NCBI GenBank assembly: GCA_001600615.1
Contig: BCKK01000002.1
Span: forward strand, 1,704,809 to 1,768,808
DNA: 64,000 nt
Direction of reading: 5' to 3'
DNA from: Dioszegia crocea
Taxonomy: Eukaryota > Basidiomycota > Tremellomycetes > Tremellales > Bulleribasidiaceae
Part shown: in pieces, positions 21,347-33,178 of the stretch
Numbering within the stretch: the stretch's first letter is position 1
How the letters are laid out: each line of letters starts with the position of its first letter
Translations under genes and position numbers: made by a program
The notes under the pieces: generated by a model
What the model was told of the DNA's origin: nothing
Databases searched by the model: none
The model's input: the letters and a program-made list of their open reading frames with translations, nothing else

Positions 21347-22786
21347 CTCGAGTGATAAGGCTGGACTTTGGAAGGCGAAGCTGTATGCTATATGGTGAGA
21401 CAAGGCTCCAATAATGTTAGGCTCACTTTGACTTGCGCAACGAGCAGCGACAGAAGAGGCAAATGTAGGGTGTCAGGTGGGGGATGAGTGTTGCAGCGAG
21501 TTACACAGGATTTGTATCCAGGGTCACAGAAGTTTTCGTTACCCGACGTCCACACGCTCGGCATAGCGCCTTCGACCTCCCCTCCTTTGTGTGTTCTGGA
21601 AGCAGTCAGGGCGCGCCGAACCGCGTACGTGAGGTGCACGTGAAGCACTCTAGCTGTGATACCGCCGTGTGCAGGATTCAGCTGACCTTGCTACCCACTG
21701 CTACCTCTCTCTAATCCGGCATGCATGGCTCCTGCGGCTCATAGCGTTCTAACATTCTCCAATGTGTGCTTCAGCGCTTACAGCCTGATCATCCCGGCGA
21801 TCCCGGTCAAGGCATGTGCTGACAATCTGAAACACGGTGAAACGCTTTCAATAATGCCGGCATATCAGATTACTGGATCCAGGGTAACATTTTGACCCCG
21901 AATCTGCATCTTGTACTCTGCACTTGCCATTCGAGGCGCGCAGGCTACGCGCACAGCAGACGCAGTACAGCCACACAGCCAACCATATCCTAGGCGATAT
22001 ATGGGATGCTCCTCCTCACATTCCTCGCGATCTAAGCTACGGGCGGCGATCGCCGCTCCACGTCTGCTCCGACCGCATTGACAGACTAGCGTGGCTCCGG
22101 AGCATATTAAGCTCAGGTTCCCTGTACTGTGCAGTGGTGCACAAGGGCTGTCTTCTTGTTCATGCTGTTCATTGTCTCATCGTGTCTCATTGCACATAGG
22201 TATACTCTTTGATAGATAGGTATATCGCAGTCGACGACCTCTCACGCCTGGGGATTTACGCGTCGATTTGCTCGTGGGTCCTTTCCATACTCGGCCCCAT
22301 CAGCATCTCGATCACTCCACTCTGCGGAGCATTTTCGCCCACGACGAACTCGCCATCTCCATCTCTGCATTGCAATCCGTGCGCGTTTGCTCTGTCTCGG
22401 AGGTAGCGGAGAGTGTCAACACTACGCAAAAGGCGACCTGCGCAGTACAAGGTGAGTCGTTCAGGATTCATTCAGTCTGTCTTCCATCATCTCGGAATCC
22501 CCGGCGGAGTGCGTGTATTGTCCATTGTTGTGCGACGAGGGATCATGGGCAGAGATTTGAATGGGTGAGACCCAGTGGGCAGTGCAGGCTCATTCGGACG
22601 GCCACAGCGCGTGGCGGGGCTTCCCCCGCCAGGCCTGGATCAGTGGAATCGTCCATCATTTCGCTCAGTCTTGTCTTTCTTGACTTAGCTACACAGGGCT
22701 AAGGAACGGTCCTCGGAAACCCGACGAGGATAGAAGACGCCCCTTTGGTCTATCCCGCTCTTTCCCTTGCCATCAGCTCGGCCATC
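21347..22786. other. Intergenic, 1.4 kb upstream of NIK1, with 14-bp palindrome
   Basis: No gene I can support. It likely holds a long promoter and 5' leader for the histidine kinase. A perfect 14-bp palindrome, gcggcgatcgccgc, lies at 22043-22056; its 12-bp core also occurs in the CCT8 divergent promoter. Frames such as 22268-22702 lack coding bias or motifs. Confidence 0.45.
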
Positions 22787-25700
22787 ATGGCACAGCTTGA
22801 CGATGCTCCTCAAAGGGTCCGGACTGATACAGCAGGCCGAATCCACCATCGAGCGCTCAACATTGTTCTTCCTACCGCATCCCTACACAACTTCATATCC
22901 CTACCGTCTTCTCCCCTAGTCACCACGCCTAAAATGTCGATATTTGCGCAGCCGCCCTCAACAAGTCCATCAGGCTTTGAGGGGCACCTTCTTGGCCTGA
23001 TCTCGATCATATCCGAGGCGCCCTCACCTTCATATCCATTTCCATCCAGCGTCACACCTCCGTCTTTCCCTCTGAGACCATATGATGGTCAGAAGACTGC
23101 GTCGGAGGAGGCGATTGAGCGGGGGATTTTGGCTCTAGGCGAGAGATTGGCCCGGGCCGAAGATCTCAAACATGCCCCCATGCCACCATCCGAGACTCCA
23201 TCTTTGGTTCGCCAGCCCTCACCCTCTCCCGCATCGACAAACCTTCTCACTCCCGAATACACTCCCTCTACGGACAAGCAGATGCTACCAGCTACATCAT
23301 CTCGACTGGTATGCCCTTCTTGCAACAGTCATATCGAGGCGAGCGTGACACCGACGCAGGATGGTACTGCGAGGGATCAACGTACTCCCGTCTTGCGTCA
23401 GATTACCACCGGGGTGCCCTCAGTGGAATCTCCGCCCAGCGCACTACCCAGTGCGACATCTGGAGGATGGGCAGGTGATAGCGGAATGAGTGCGGAGAAG
23501 GAGCTCGAACTGTTGAAGGCGCAAGTGCAGGACATAGCGCGGGTCTGCAAGGTATGTGCAGCGCACTTGTCGGCTAAGTTGAGAAGCTGATCGAAAGGCC
23601 GTTGCCACCGGAGATCTTACCCAGAAAATCATCGTTCCCGTTGAAGGTCAAGCCATGACTGAATTGAAGGACATTATCAACTCCATGGTGGATCGTTTGA
23701 CGACATTTGCGGTCGAGGTCGAACGTGTCAGTTTGGAAGTTGGAACTCAAGGCAAGTTGGGAGGGCAGGCCGTAGTGGAGGGCGTGGAAGGAACATGGAG
23801 AGGTCTGACAGCGGTCGTCAATACGCTTGCGGCAAATTTGACAACGCAAGTCAGGAGTATTGCAAAGGTCACCAAGGTACGTTTTGTGCAAAAGGATGTG
23901 GACATCACTGACCATATAGGCTGTTGCTCGAGGCGATCTGTCCGAGACTATCGATGTCGAGGCTTCAGGGGAAATCGCCGAGCTGAAAACGACTGTGAAC
24001 GGAATGGTGAGCTTGATATCGCGAGCTGGAGTCCCGAGATAATCAGCTGATGGTCCAGGTGATGTCTCTTAGGACTCTTGCCGACGAAGTATCGCGTGTC
24101 TCGCTTGAGGTCGGTTCTCAAGGAAAGCTAGGAGGACAAGCAAATGTACCGGATGTTGAGGGTGTCTGGAAAGAGATGACTGTCAATGTGAGTGTCATGG
24201 ATTGCTGAATTCGCGGATGGCTGTGCTGACTTCCCCAGGTCAACAGAATGTGTACATCTCTCACCACCCAAGTCAGGTCCATCGGTTCCGTTACGACAGC
24301 TGTAGCAAAGGGAGATCTGAGCAAGATGATTGAGATTGAAGCCGAAGGGGAGATGGCTGTATTGAAGAATGTAAGTCTGATCAGCGGGTGGCTTGGTTTC
24401 TTCAGCTGATCAATGCAGACGGTCAATTCCATGGTCAGGCAGTTGACGGTATTTGCGAATGAAGTCACCCGAGTCGCGCTGGAAGTCGGAACGCAGGGTA
24501 TTCTAGGCGGACAGGCTAAAGTTGAAGGTGTTGAGGGAGTCTGGGACGACCTCACGACTAACGTCAACGTGAGCCTTGCCAGATTGCAAATCGGGAACAT
24601 CGCTGATGAGCGTAGAAAATGGCCAGAAACTTGACTGATCAAGTGCGAGAGATCGCGGAAGTGGTTAGTTCCCCTTCATTACGGCGACTCAGTGGCACAA
24701 GCTGAAGGCTGCAGACTAAATCTGTCGCTCGCGGTGATTTAACGAAAACTGTCAATGCCGATGTTCAGGGAGAAATCCTGGATCTGAAAAAGACTGTCAA
24801 TGAAATGGTATGTTAGCAGGGCGGAAGGGAACATTGCGCTGACCCGGCAGGTGGCTCAACTCACTGTCTTTGCTGCTGAAGTCACAAGAGTGTCATTGGA
24901 GGTGGGGACCGAGGGGAAACTCGGCGGACAGGCACAGGTGCCGAATGTCGAAGGGACTTGGAAGGTATTGACAGATAATGTCAACTTGATGGTATGTCTT
25001 GCATCCTCTGCTTACCCTGAGCCACCTGCTGATTCCGTCGCAGGCCCTCAACCTTACGACCCAAGTGCGATCTTTGGCCGAAGTGACTACAGCGGTAGCG
25101 GAGGGAGATCTGAGCAAGAAGATCAACGTTGAAGCATTTGGGGAGATCTTGGATATGAAGGAGACTGTCAATAATATGGTTGACAGTTTGAGAAGCTTCT
25201 CATCTGAGGTTACAAGGTGTGTCATTCCCTGACCGGATCGACATGTAGGTTTGCAGGGCTGATTCATTTAGAGTCGCTAGGGAAGTCGGGACGGACGGGA
25301 AGCTGGGTGGTCAGGCAGCTGTCCCTGGTGTAGCCGGGACTTGGAAGGATCTCACGGACTGCGTGAACATCATGGCTTCGAACTTGACGGAGCAAGTGCG
25401 CACTATTGCACATGCCACAGTAAGTCTCCATTCTAGTCATGGTTGTTTCGAAGTAGCTGACATCACAGACCGCCGTCGCAAGAGGTGACCTTACTCAGAA
25501 AGTCGTCGGCGTCAAGGTGTCGGGAGAGGTGCTGGATTTGGTCAACACTATCAACAGGATGATTGACCAGCTGGCCATCTTCGTCGCTGAGGTCACACGG
25601 GTCGCGAGGGAGGTGGGGACAGAGGGCAAGTTGGGCGTCCAGGCTGAAGTGGAGAATGTGGAGGGTAGCTGGAGGGAAATCACGTCAGTCACTTCCCGTC

Positions 25701-27892
25701 GATACCTTGACACCACGACTGACCTCACAGATCTAACGTCAACATCATGGCTTCCAATCTCACATCCCAAGTTCGTGCCTTCGCCCAGATCTCAGCAGCA
25801 GCCACAGACGGCGATTTCACTCGGTTCATCACTGTCGAGGCGTCTGGCGAGATGGATTCGCTCAAGACGACCATCAATCGAATGGTGTACAACCTGAGGG
25901 AATCGATCGAGAAGAATACGAAGGCGAGACAAGAGGCCGAAATGGCAAACAGGAGTAAGAGCGAGTTCTTGGCAAATATGTCGCATGAGATCCGGTAAGC
26001 TCAGCCTCTCCATACTTTAGAGAGGATAGATGCTGATAGGCAGAACACCAATGAACGGTATCATCGGAATGACAGTCTTGACGCTCGAGTCTGAGTTGAC
26101 TCGTCAACAAAGGGAGAACCTGATGATTGTCTCAAGTCTGGCTGGGTCATTGTTGACGATCATTGACGATATCTTGGACATCTCCAAGAGTGAGTTGGAC
26201 CGAGACTTGCCTGTCGACCGAGCTGACTTTCGCAGTCGAGGCTGGGCGTATGACCATGGAACAAATCCCCTTCTCCCTGCGCTTGGCGGTGTTCTCCGTT
26301 CTCAAGACCTTATGCGTCAAGGCATCGCAGAACAAGCTCGACCTCATCTTCGACATTGACCCCTCCATCCCCGATCAGCTCGTCGGAGATCCTCTACGAT
26401 TACGGCAGGTCATCACGAACCTCATCGGCAACGCAGTCAAATTCACCTCTCGGGGCCAAGTCGCACTCTCTTGCAGGTTCAAGTATGACGACCAGGAGAA
26501 CGTCGGCATCGAGTTCTGCGTCGCCGATACTGGTATCGGAATCAAACCCGACAAGCTCGATGTCATCTTTGACACCTTTGCCCAGGCGGATGGGTCCACG
26601 ACGCGGAAATACGGTGGTACAGGTCTCGGCTTGACCATCTCGAAGCGGCTAGTCAACCTCATGTCGGGCAAACTATGGGTCGAATCGACATATGGCGAAG
26701 GATCCAGGTTCTACTTCACCACGACGGCCGAGAAGATCACTGCACCGGATCAGCAGGTGATTGAGCGTCTGACCCCATGGTTGGGTCACTACATCCTGTA
26801 TATCGATACACTTAAGGATGAGACGGGCGTGAAGGAGATGTTGATCAAGCTGGGACTGAAGCCGGTGATCATGGCGTCGGTGGAGGAAGTGGTGGCGAAC
26901 CAAAAGACAGCACCGGCGTTCGATACGATGATTGTGGATAGTCTCAGTGCAGCGGAGAAGCTGAGAGCGGTGGAGCATCTGAGGGCGATCCCTATTGTTT
27001 TGCTCGCTCCAGTAAGTCTTGCGAGCTACGGGATGAAGTCTTGAGCTGACATAACACAGAGCAATCGACCGGTAGGACCGCTCAATCCATGCTTCATTGA
27101 CCTTCCCCGCCAACTCCGCCAACGGCTAAATCTGCCCACGGCCGAAGAGCAGATGCTCTCCCCCATACCTGTACAGGGATGTCTGGAGATGGGTATCAAC
27201 ACCTACTACACAACTCCTCTCTCCCTCATCGAACTCTCCAACGCCATCGTACCAGCGCTTGAATCACATCAAATGCAACCGGGAGATTCTGTCAAAGATA
27301 CCATCCTCAGCATTTTATTAGCCGAGGATAATCTGGTGAATCAGAAACTGGCGGTGAAGCTATTAGAGGTTGCGGGGCACAACATTGAGGTGGCGGACAA
27401 TGGAGAAATCGCACTGGAGATGTATAGGTGAGTAAAGTGCTAAGATTGCAATACTCGATGCTGACACTTCAGACGTCGACAAATAGCTTCTACACCTTAC
27501 GATGTCATCCTTGTGAGTTCAGAATTACCGCCACCATCGAATGGCACGAGCTGACAGGTCCCAGATGGATGTTTCCATGCCGGTCATGGGAGGAATGGAA
27601 GCTACAGGACGGATACGAGATTACGAGAATGTCGAAGGCTTCGGGCACACGCCAATCATCGCTTTGACAGCGCACGCCATGATTGGTGATAAGGAACGAT
27701 GTCTGGAGGCGGGGTGAGTGGTCTCGTCCGCTTTGAGACCCTGAACTTGCTGACATTCACAGTATGGACGACTACGTAACGAAGCCTCTGCGCAGAGGAG
27801 ATTTGCTCGCTTCCATCGCCAAGATGATCAACCCCGTGAAACAGGGTGGAACCATTACGCCACATGAGATCCAACCCTTGTTCGCTCGGTAA
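22787..27892 (+). CDS. NIK1: Class III hybrid histidine kinase (Nik1/Os-1 type) with HAMP repeats
   Basis: Predicted 1410 residues in 19 exons (first 22787-23551, last 27763-27892; all junctions in frame). A disordered N-terminus with a CPSC pair is followed from about residue 250 by six complete ~92-residue HAMP repeats and one partial. Each has the pattern AVARGDL ... VNxMV ... EVTRVxxEVGTxGKLGGQA. Next: HisKA with phospho-acceptor His near residue 872 ([16 protein letters not shown]); HATPase with N box ([15 protein letters not shown]) and G boxes ([21 protein letters not shown]); and a receiver with Asp near residue 1320 ([13 protein letters not shown]) and the conserved Lys in YVTKPL. 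There are no membrane helices. Family role: cytosolic osmosensor upstream of the HOG MAP-kinase pathway and target of phenylpyrrole and dicarboximide fungicides. Start chosen at MAQLDDAPQ. Confidence 0.96.
23598..25870 (+). repeat. Tandem coding repeat: six to seven HAMP units within NIK1
   Basis: Units of about 92 codons recur from 23598 to roughly 25870, interrupted by introns. The glycine-rich signature GKLGGQA (or variants GILGGQA, GKLGVQA) occurs six times. Several introns fall at equivalent places in different units: in phase 0 next to the AVARGDL start, and in phase 0 after the VNGM / VNEM helix. Confidence 0.85.
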
Positions 27893-29970
27893 TTAATCTT
27901 CGAGCTGGAATCTGCCGAGAAGTTGTCGAGAAAATGTATTAAGTAGTTCCTTTGATCTCGTTTGTCTAGTTTTCTATTTTAGATTGGTGAGATGGACGAT
28001 GCTGAGCTGTGCCCTGAATGGACCCCCGTGGACGATACACGCATGTAGCACGAGGAGAGAAACTAGGAGAGAAACTGAGAAAGAACGGCTCCTGCACTTA
28101 CCAGTCACTGCCTGTCGGACCGCCTCGGAAACACAACCGCTCACTACGCACAAGGCATATAGCACCAAGTCTCGGTAAGTTATTTAAGTGGAGCTTGGCT
28201 GCGCGCAATCGCAGTGATCAGGGACTACTGGAGCCGAATGATGTCGGGGCCGAGAGCCGAGTCCGAGTGATGCTCGACACCTTGCTTTGCGGTTGAAGCA
28301 ATTCGAGACTGCCCGACCCCTTCGGCAACTTCGCCGTTCGGGCCGTGACGTCGTTTCGAGACGCCACTCCGTGCTTCCATCCATGTGCACATGCATTGGG
28401 CTCCCGTGTGTTGTTCGGCTCGGATGCAAATTTACAGCACGACCAGATCTGGATCTGGTATCAGCTCGATTAAAAGCATAAAACCAACGTTGATTCCAGT
28501 TGCGAGTGAGTCACGCTCCTCGATTGTTCGCTTCTGTACTTCGCGCTCCATACCATGTTTCTAGATCTGTTTTCTGAGACTTTCCGACCTTCTTCAGCTC
28601 TAAATTAGGCTTTAGTGCATCATGACCCTGAACCTAAGACTGTCTAGGCACCGGCATGGCCCGGGCCACTGGTGTCGTTTACAAATTTTGACGTGAATCA
28701 CCCGTGCCTGTGCCGGTTACGTTCCCGGTATTCCTGAGATATGACGTTCTACCAACCGTACCAAGAGCTTTCAGGGGGCCGTTTGGGCATCTCTTGGGGC
28801 GTGTGGGTCTGTTTGCAAAGCTCAGGCTCCCGCAGGAAGCGCCCTGGGAGACCCTAGGTGCGCCATGATCGATCTTTTCTGCTGCCTCCCGCCCATGACA
28901 AGATCTCATCTATCTAATCTATGCTAGCCACGAGCGAGTTGGCGCGGCGCGCTAATCGGGCAACCCTTGCCGGACCGCCGGCGATGAAATCCAGGAGCGA
29001 ATCCAGGCCTGCAAGACGGCACACTGGGAGTGGAGGCAGGCATGCAGGTGCCCGGGATCTGGATCCGAAACGCATTTTCGGTGGTGTGCCTGATGAAACG
29101 ATGTTGGAAAAAGTTGGAAATCTCAGAGCTCCAGCACCGGCTCCTGTAAATAACCCGCAATGATCGTCGATTTCCAAGCCACATGTAGAGCGACTTCTCC
29201 TTATCATCTGTACAATTATCTCATCAGGTGCAAGTCCAGGTTTCCAGCTTCACGTTGTATCCTCTGGGCATCGCTCATCGCGACTTTCATTCAAACTTCT
29301 CCCCACTGTCTTCCGGTCCGAATTACGCCGGCGACCCTTCTGACGCGAGCCCAGGCGCAAGGCAGGGCATTGAGCGGGAATCGGTAGTTACCATTGCATC
29401 TGTGAGCCACATGTAATTAATTGCAACCATAGCTGGGACTGACTATGAAGACACATATACACCGTGTCTCAGTTCGCCAGCCGCCCGTCCGGAGAGGTCT
29501 ACACAAACTCGGCGCACAGAGGCACCTACAATTTTGTGCCTGACCGTTGGTGTACACGCACACAGACACACAGGCGCCGCGACTGATCTGGCATTTTGGC
29601 CCATCAGTACATCAGGCTGAGTACCGGAGGCGCAGCGGGAAGCGACGGGCATAGAGTTCACGGAAAGGTCGGTGATTTCCAGGCTATAGACAGCTAGGGG
29701 GATAGATGCAAGCAGAGAGGTAAGTTGAACCGGCGTTCTGGTCAATCAAGGACGGACCCACTGATCAATATAGGTCATTATAGGATCGCATGCACGGCGA
29801 GGTAGACACTCGGGGGCCAACCACACGGACACCGCAGGTCGCAAGACGCCCGACAGACGATCCGAGCAAAGGCGCCATCGTGGTATACACTGCTCGGAAA
29901 CTGTCGCCTGCTGAAGACATAAAGAGCATAGAGAGACACTACTCTTGCTCTGAGACTTGAGTCTCCCGGG
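27893..29970. other. Intergenic, 2.1 kb between NIK1 and the zinc-cluster gene
   Basis: The largest gene-free stretch in the window. An AT-rich tail right after the NIK1 stop (aagttgtcgagaaaatgtat) fits a 3' UTR. The remainder probably contains a long promoter for the transcription factor at 29971. Short frames (for example 28921-29163) show no homology or splice structure. No tRNA, rRNA or repeat recognised. Confidence 0.45.
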
Positions 29971-32848
29971 ATGGACCGACCCGCAGGGATGCGTATTCCG
30001 TCAGGGATGCCTGAGTACGACTACCCGAATCAGTCCAGCCTACAGCAATCACCATCTACTTCTCTCATCCGCCCCGACCAGACATACCAGACTCATTACG
30101 ACCCCTCCGCACTCCTCTTCACTGCTGGCAGCAATCCTGTCGGAATACAACAGCCTTCAGCCAGCCCATTTGCCTTTTCGTCACAGCCCCCTCTTCAGCC
30201 CCCGTCAGCCAATGCCCCAGTCTCCCCATACCAACCGGTGTCCGGCTCATCCTCTAGTCACAGTCATGTGAAGTACACATCGGAGAAGGACGAGGGCGAC
30301 AGCGATGATATGGAAGAGCCGGACGATGTCGAGCGGAAGCCATCACCCGTGTCTGGAAGCGGTGAGGTGGACAACAGTCCAAAGAAGAAGCAGAGAGTCA
30401 TGTTGGCTAGAGGGCGAGCGTGTGTCACCTGCAGGTATGTTTCTGACCGACGACCTCTTGCCTGAGCTGACTGGTGCAGGAATCGAAAGCTGTGAGTACC
30501 GAGGTCGGGATCACTAGCGTGGAGTACGAGTCGTCACTGATCCCATCAGGAAATGTTCTGGAGAGCGACCATGCAGCGCTTGTGCGAAAGCAGACACAGA
30601 CTGTCGCTACGAGGAGATACAGAAAAAAAAGCCACGACACGTCCTCATGGAGGAGAGAGTCCGTACGTATCATTTGCAATCTCGTCATGCTGATAGCACA
30701 TCGCTGATGTTGTGTAGTGGAACTTGAGTCACTTATGATCTCGCGAGGCGAACAACCACCTCCATCCCAACTCACCACATGCACGCCGACCAAGGCGCAT
30801 GGCGTACCTGACCCGTCCCCGATCAAGGAGGAGAGCGGAGCGTCAGGTTCGTCGCGCCTCTCGGCCTCTCGACCTCGAACGAATCATAAGGTCTCTGCGG
30901 CCTCGGTAAATCGGCATCGAACCCCACCGGCTTCCGCACCAGTAATCTCTCAGTCCCTGCCTTCGTCGTCGGATCCAGCGGACACACCTCGACCGATGTC
31001 ATCGCGTAGCGAAAGCCAGCCACATTCCAATCATCTCGCATTGTCACTCCACTCCCATCGTGATATATCGACCGCGATGTTGGTGCCCCCTCTGAATCTG
31101 CCAGCTATAGATATCCAGCCGCGATCGCCGCTGGAGCACCAACTCATCAGCTTCGTCCTCCCTTACACACCTTTCCTCGCTCTCCCCTTACATCCGCAAC
31201 GCCTCCTTGCGCTTCTCACGCTAGACCCGTCGGACCCATCACGACCTCATCCCGCCTTACTCTGCGTCCTCTTTGCCGAGGCGATCCGCTTACTTGAGTA
31301 CGGTATACCTCCACCCAAGCACCAAATCGCCCCTGGCTTCCCATCCTTTGCATCATCGATGCCTCCACCTACATCTGATCTGGACAAAGCGTGGCTACTC
31401 TCCCAAGTCCGAGGGTCTAGCCTTGTCTACCTCGAACGCGCCAGGACCGAGCTAGACAACGGGATTCGGAACGTTGATCGACCCTTCGACCTGGTCCGAG
31501 CTGCCATCGGGATTGCAAGGTACCTGTATTCTCTCGGACGGTTCATCGAAGGGTGGAATATCCCAATCGCTCGACTGGCGGTCTCCTGTGGGCTTCACAG
31601 ACTGACCGGCAATATTACTCGACCTCATACGCTATCAGCGACCGGCGAGCATGCACCGACGGAGTATATGCCACTTCCATACGCTCCCACTCAGTTCTAT
31701 CTCCATCACAATGACCTCACATCATTGCCTCAGCAATTGCCCGCGCTGCGCATGAGGCCCGTCATTCTTCCGCCACCGAGGGATGACATTGATCTGGCGG
31801 AGCGAGTCAAAACCTTATGGGCTGCCAAGGCGCAAGATTGGTCGGCAGGCGTGGGGTGGGGTTGGTCAGTGTCCATGGAGGACGAGGAATGTACGACTGA
31901 GTGGCCATGGGGTCTGGGTGTACCAGAGGTGAGTCATGATTCTCTTCATGGCGGATTAATGACTAAAACCCCAGCCGAAAGGCCTCGCCCAAAATCATCA
32001 TCGCTTCGGAATCCGAGATTTGTTTGATGTCAATAGCCAAATGCACATCTCGCCCTTCTCTGATTCGACATATGTACTCGGTATCAAGAGTATGTGCCTG
32101 CTCAACCGAGCCAGTCAGTATGTGTATCCTCTCCAAGAGTGTTGCACTTGACTTGAGCTGACCAGCAGTCTGAACGATCTACCCGAGTCATCAATACCCT
32201 ACCTCCGCCCTGACGGCCGTCTTCTGCCAGACCACATTCCACCTGTCCACAAGGTGCGCCTTGTCGAAACCGCTATAGCCATTTTTCGCCAACGTCTTCC
32301 GGCAGAGTACGCATTTCCCCCGCCAGCGCCAATGCAGCTCGGTCCCAACGGAAATGGTGACTCCACGGGATATCTTGCCATGTCTGATCCCTGGTATATC
32401 CTCCTCCACGTCAATCTTTACACCGCAGAGATGCTCACTTGGCGTGAAATGTCCCATTATGACGTTGCAGCGTATCATCGGGCGGTCGCGAGCGCAAGAG
32501 AGGTCGTTCGACTGGTGTCAGGCATCAGATCAGATGATTGGGTGCACGTCGGTAAGTCGTTCAGGGTCGCGCGATAATCAGCGAGTACCTGAATTGACAC
32601 TCACAGACATGGTAGTGGCCATCAACCTATCGCTTGTCGCTCGAATGTTGTATAGAGAGGCAGACCGCCTCCAGACCCTTGGTCAGGTTCTCGGTGCCAA
32701 GATGGCGTCAGATGAGGCGGAATACCTACGCTCAACGCTGGCTGGGGATTACGCGAGGTGGATGCCGATGGCGGGATTGCAAGCGCTCATCGTCGGAAGG
32801 GTTCGCGAGGGGCTAGCTGAGAAGGAGGGGGAGTACGAGAGAGTGTGA
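29971..32848 (+). CDS. Zn2Cys6 transcription factor with fungal-specific regulatory domain
   Basis: Predicted 855 residues; exons 29971-30434, 30480-30491, 30550-30662, 30718-31928, 31975-32117, 32169-32551 and 32607-32848. A disordered N-terminus and a basic KKKQR patch precede the zinc cluster at about residues 152-180: CVTC, RNRKLKC, GERPCSAC and DTDC, spacing C-2-C-6-C-5-C-2-C-6-C. The cluster is assembled from three exons, including one of only 12 nt. A short coiled coil (VLMEERVLELESLM) follows, then Ser/Pro linkers, then the middle regulatory region (PLEHQLISFVLPYTPFLALP; LNRASHLNDLP; WYILLHVNLYTAEMLTWREM) typical of this superfamily. It is a nuclear DNA-binding regulator; target genes cannot be read from sequence. 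Confidence 0.88.
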
Positions 32849-33178
32849 GTGAGGGGTCATAGCGGTAGAAGAGATATTCACAGCGGCATTACACAGAACA
32901 TTCGTACATAGATTAGAAGCAATAGAGTCAAGAAACGTAGAGAGAAGCTCATGTAGCCTAGTCATATCAGAAGGAATGAACTGTACAATCGAAATCCATT
33001 CATGAGTATATCACAAGCCGTATACATGTTGCCAATCGCGATAATGGTATTTCTGCTGTCTTCGCCACGCCCTTGTTCTGGCTGTACCAAAAGTGACAAG
33101 TCTCCACCTAAGCCTTGTCTGCTACTGGCTATGGTTTCTCATGTAGCGGAGGGATGAAGCCAAGACATGGGCAATGCC
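32849..33178. other. Convergent intergenic region, zinc-cluster gene / SQS1
   Basis: 330 bp between facing stops. AT-rich tracts around 32880-33030 (for example cattacacagaacattcg) suit 3' UTRs from both sides. No other feature seen. Confidence 0.45.

Noticed and set aside
28921..29163. 80-codon plus-strand ORF in the large NIK1 / zinc-cluster spacer
   Set aside because: Arg/Ala/Gly-rich frame in GC-rich DNA with equally long frames on the other strand; no evidence of coding.
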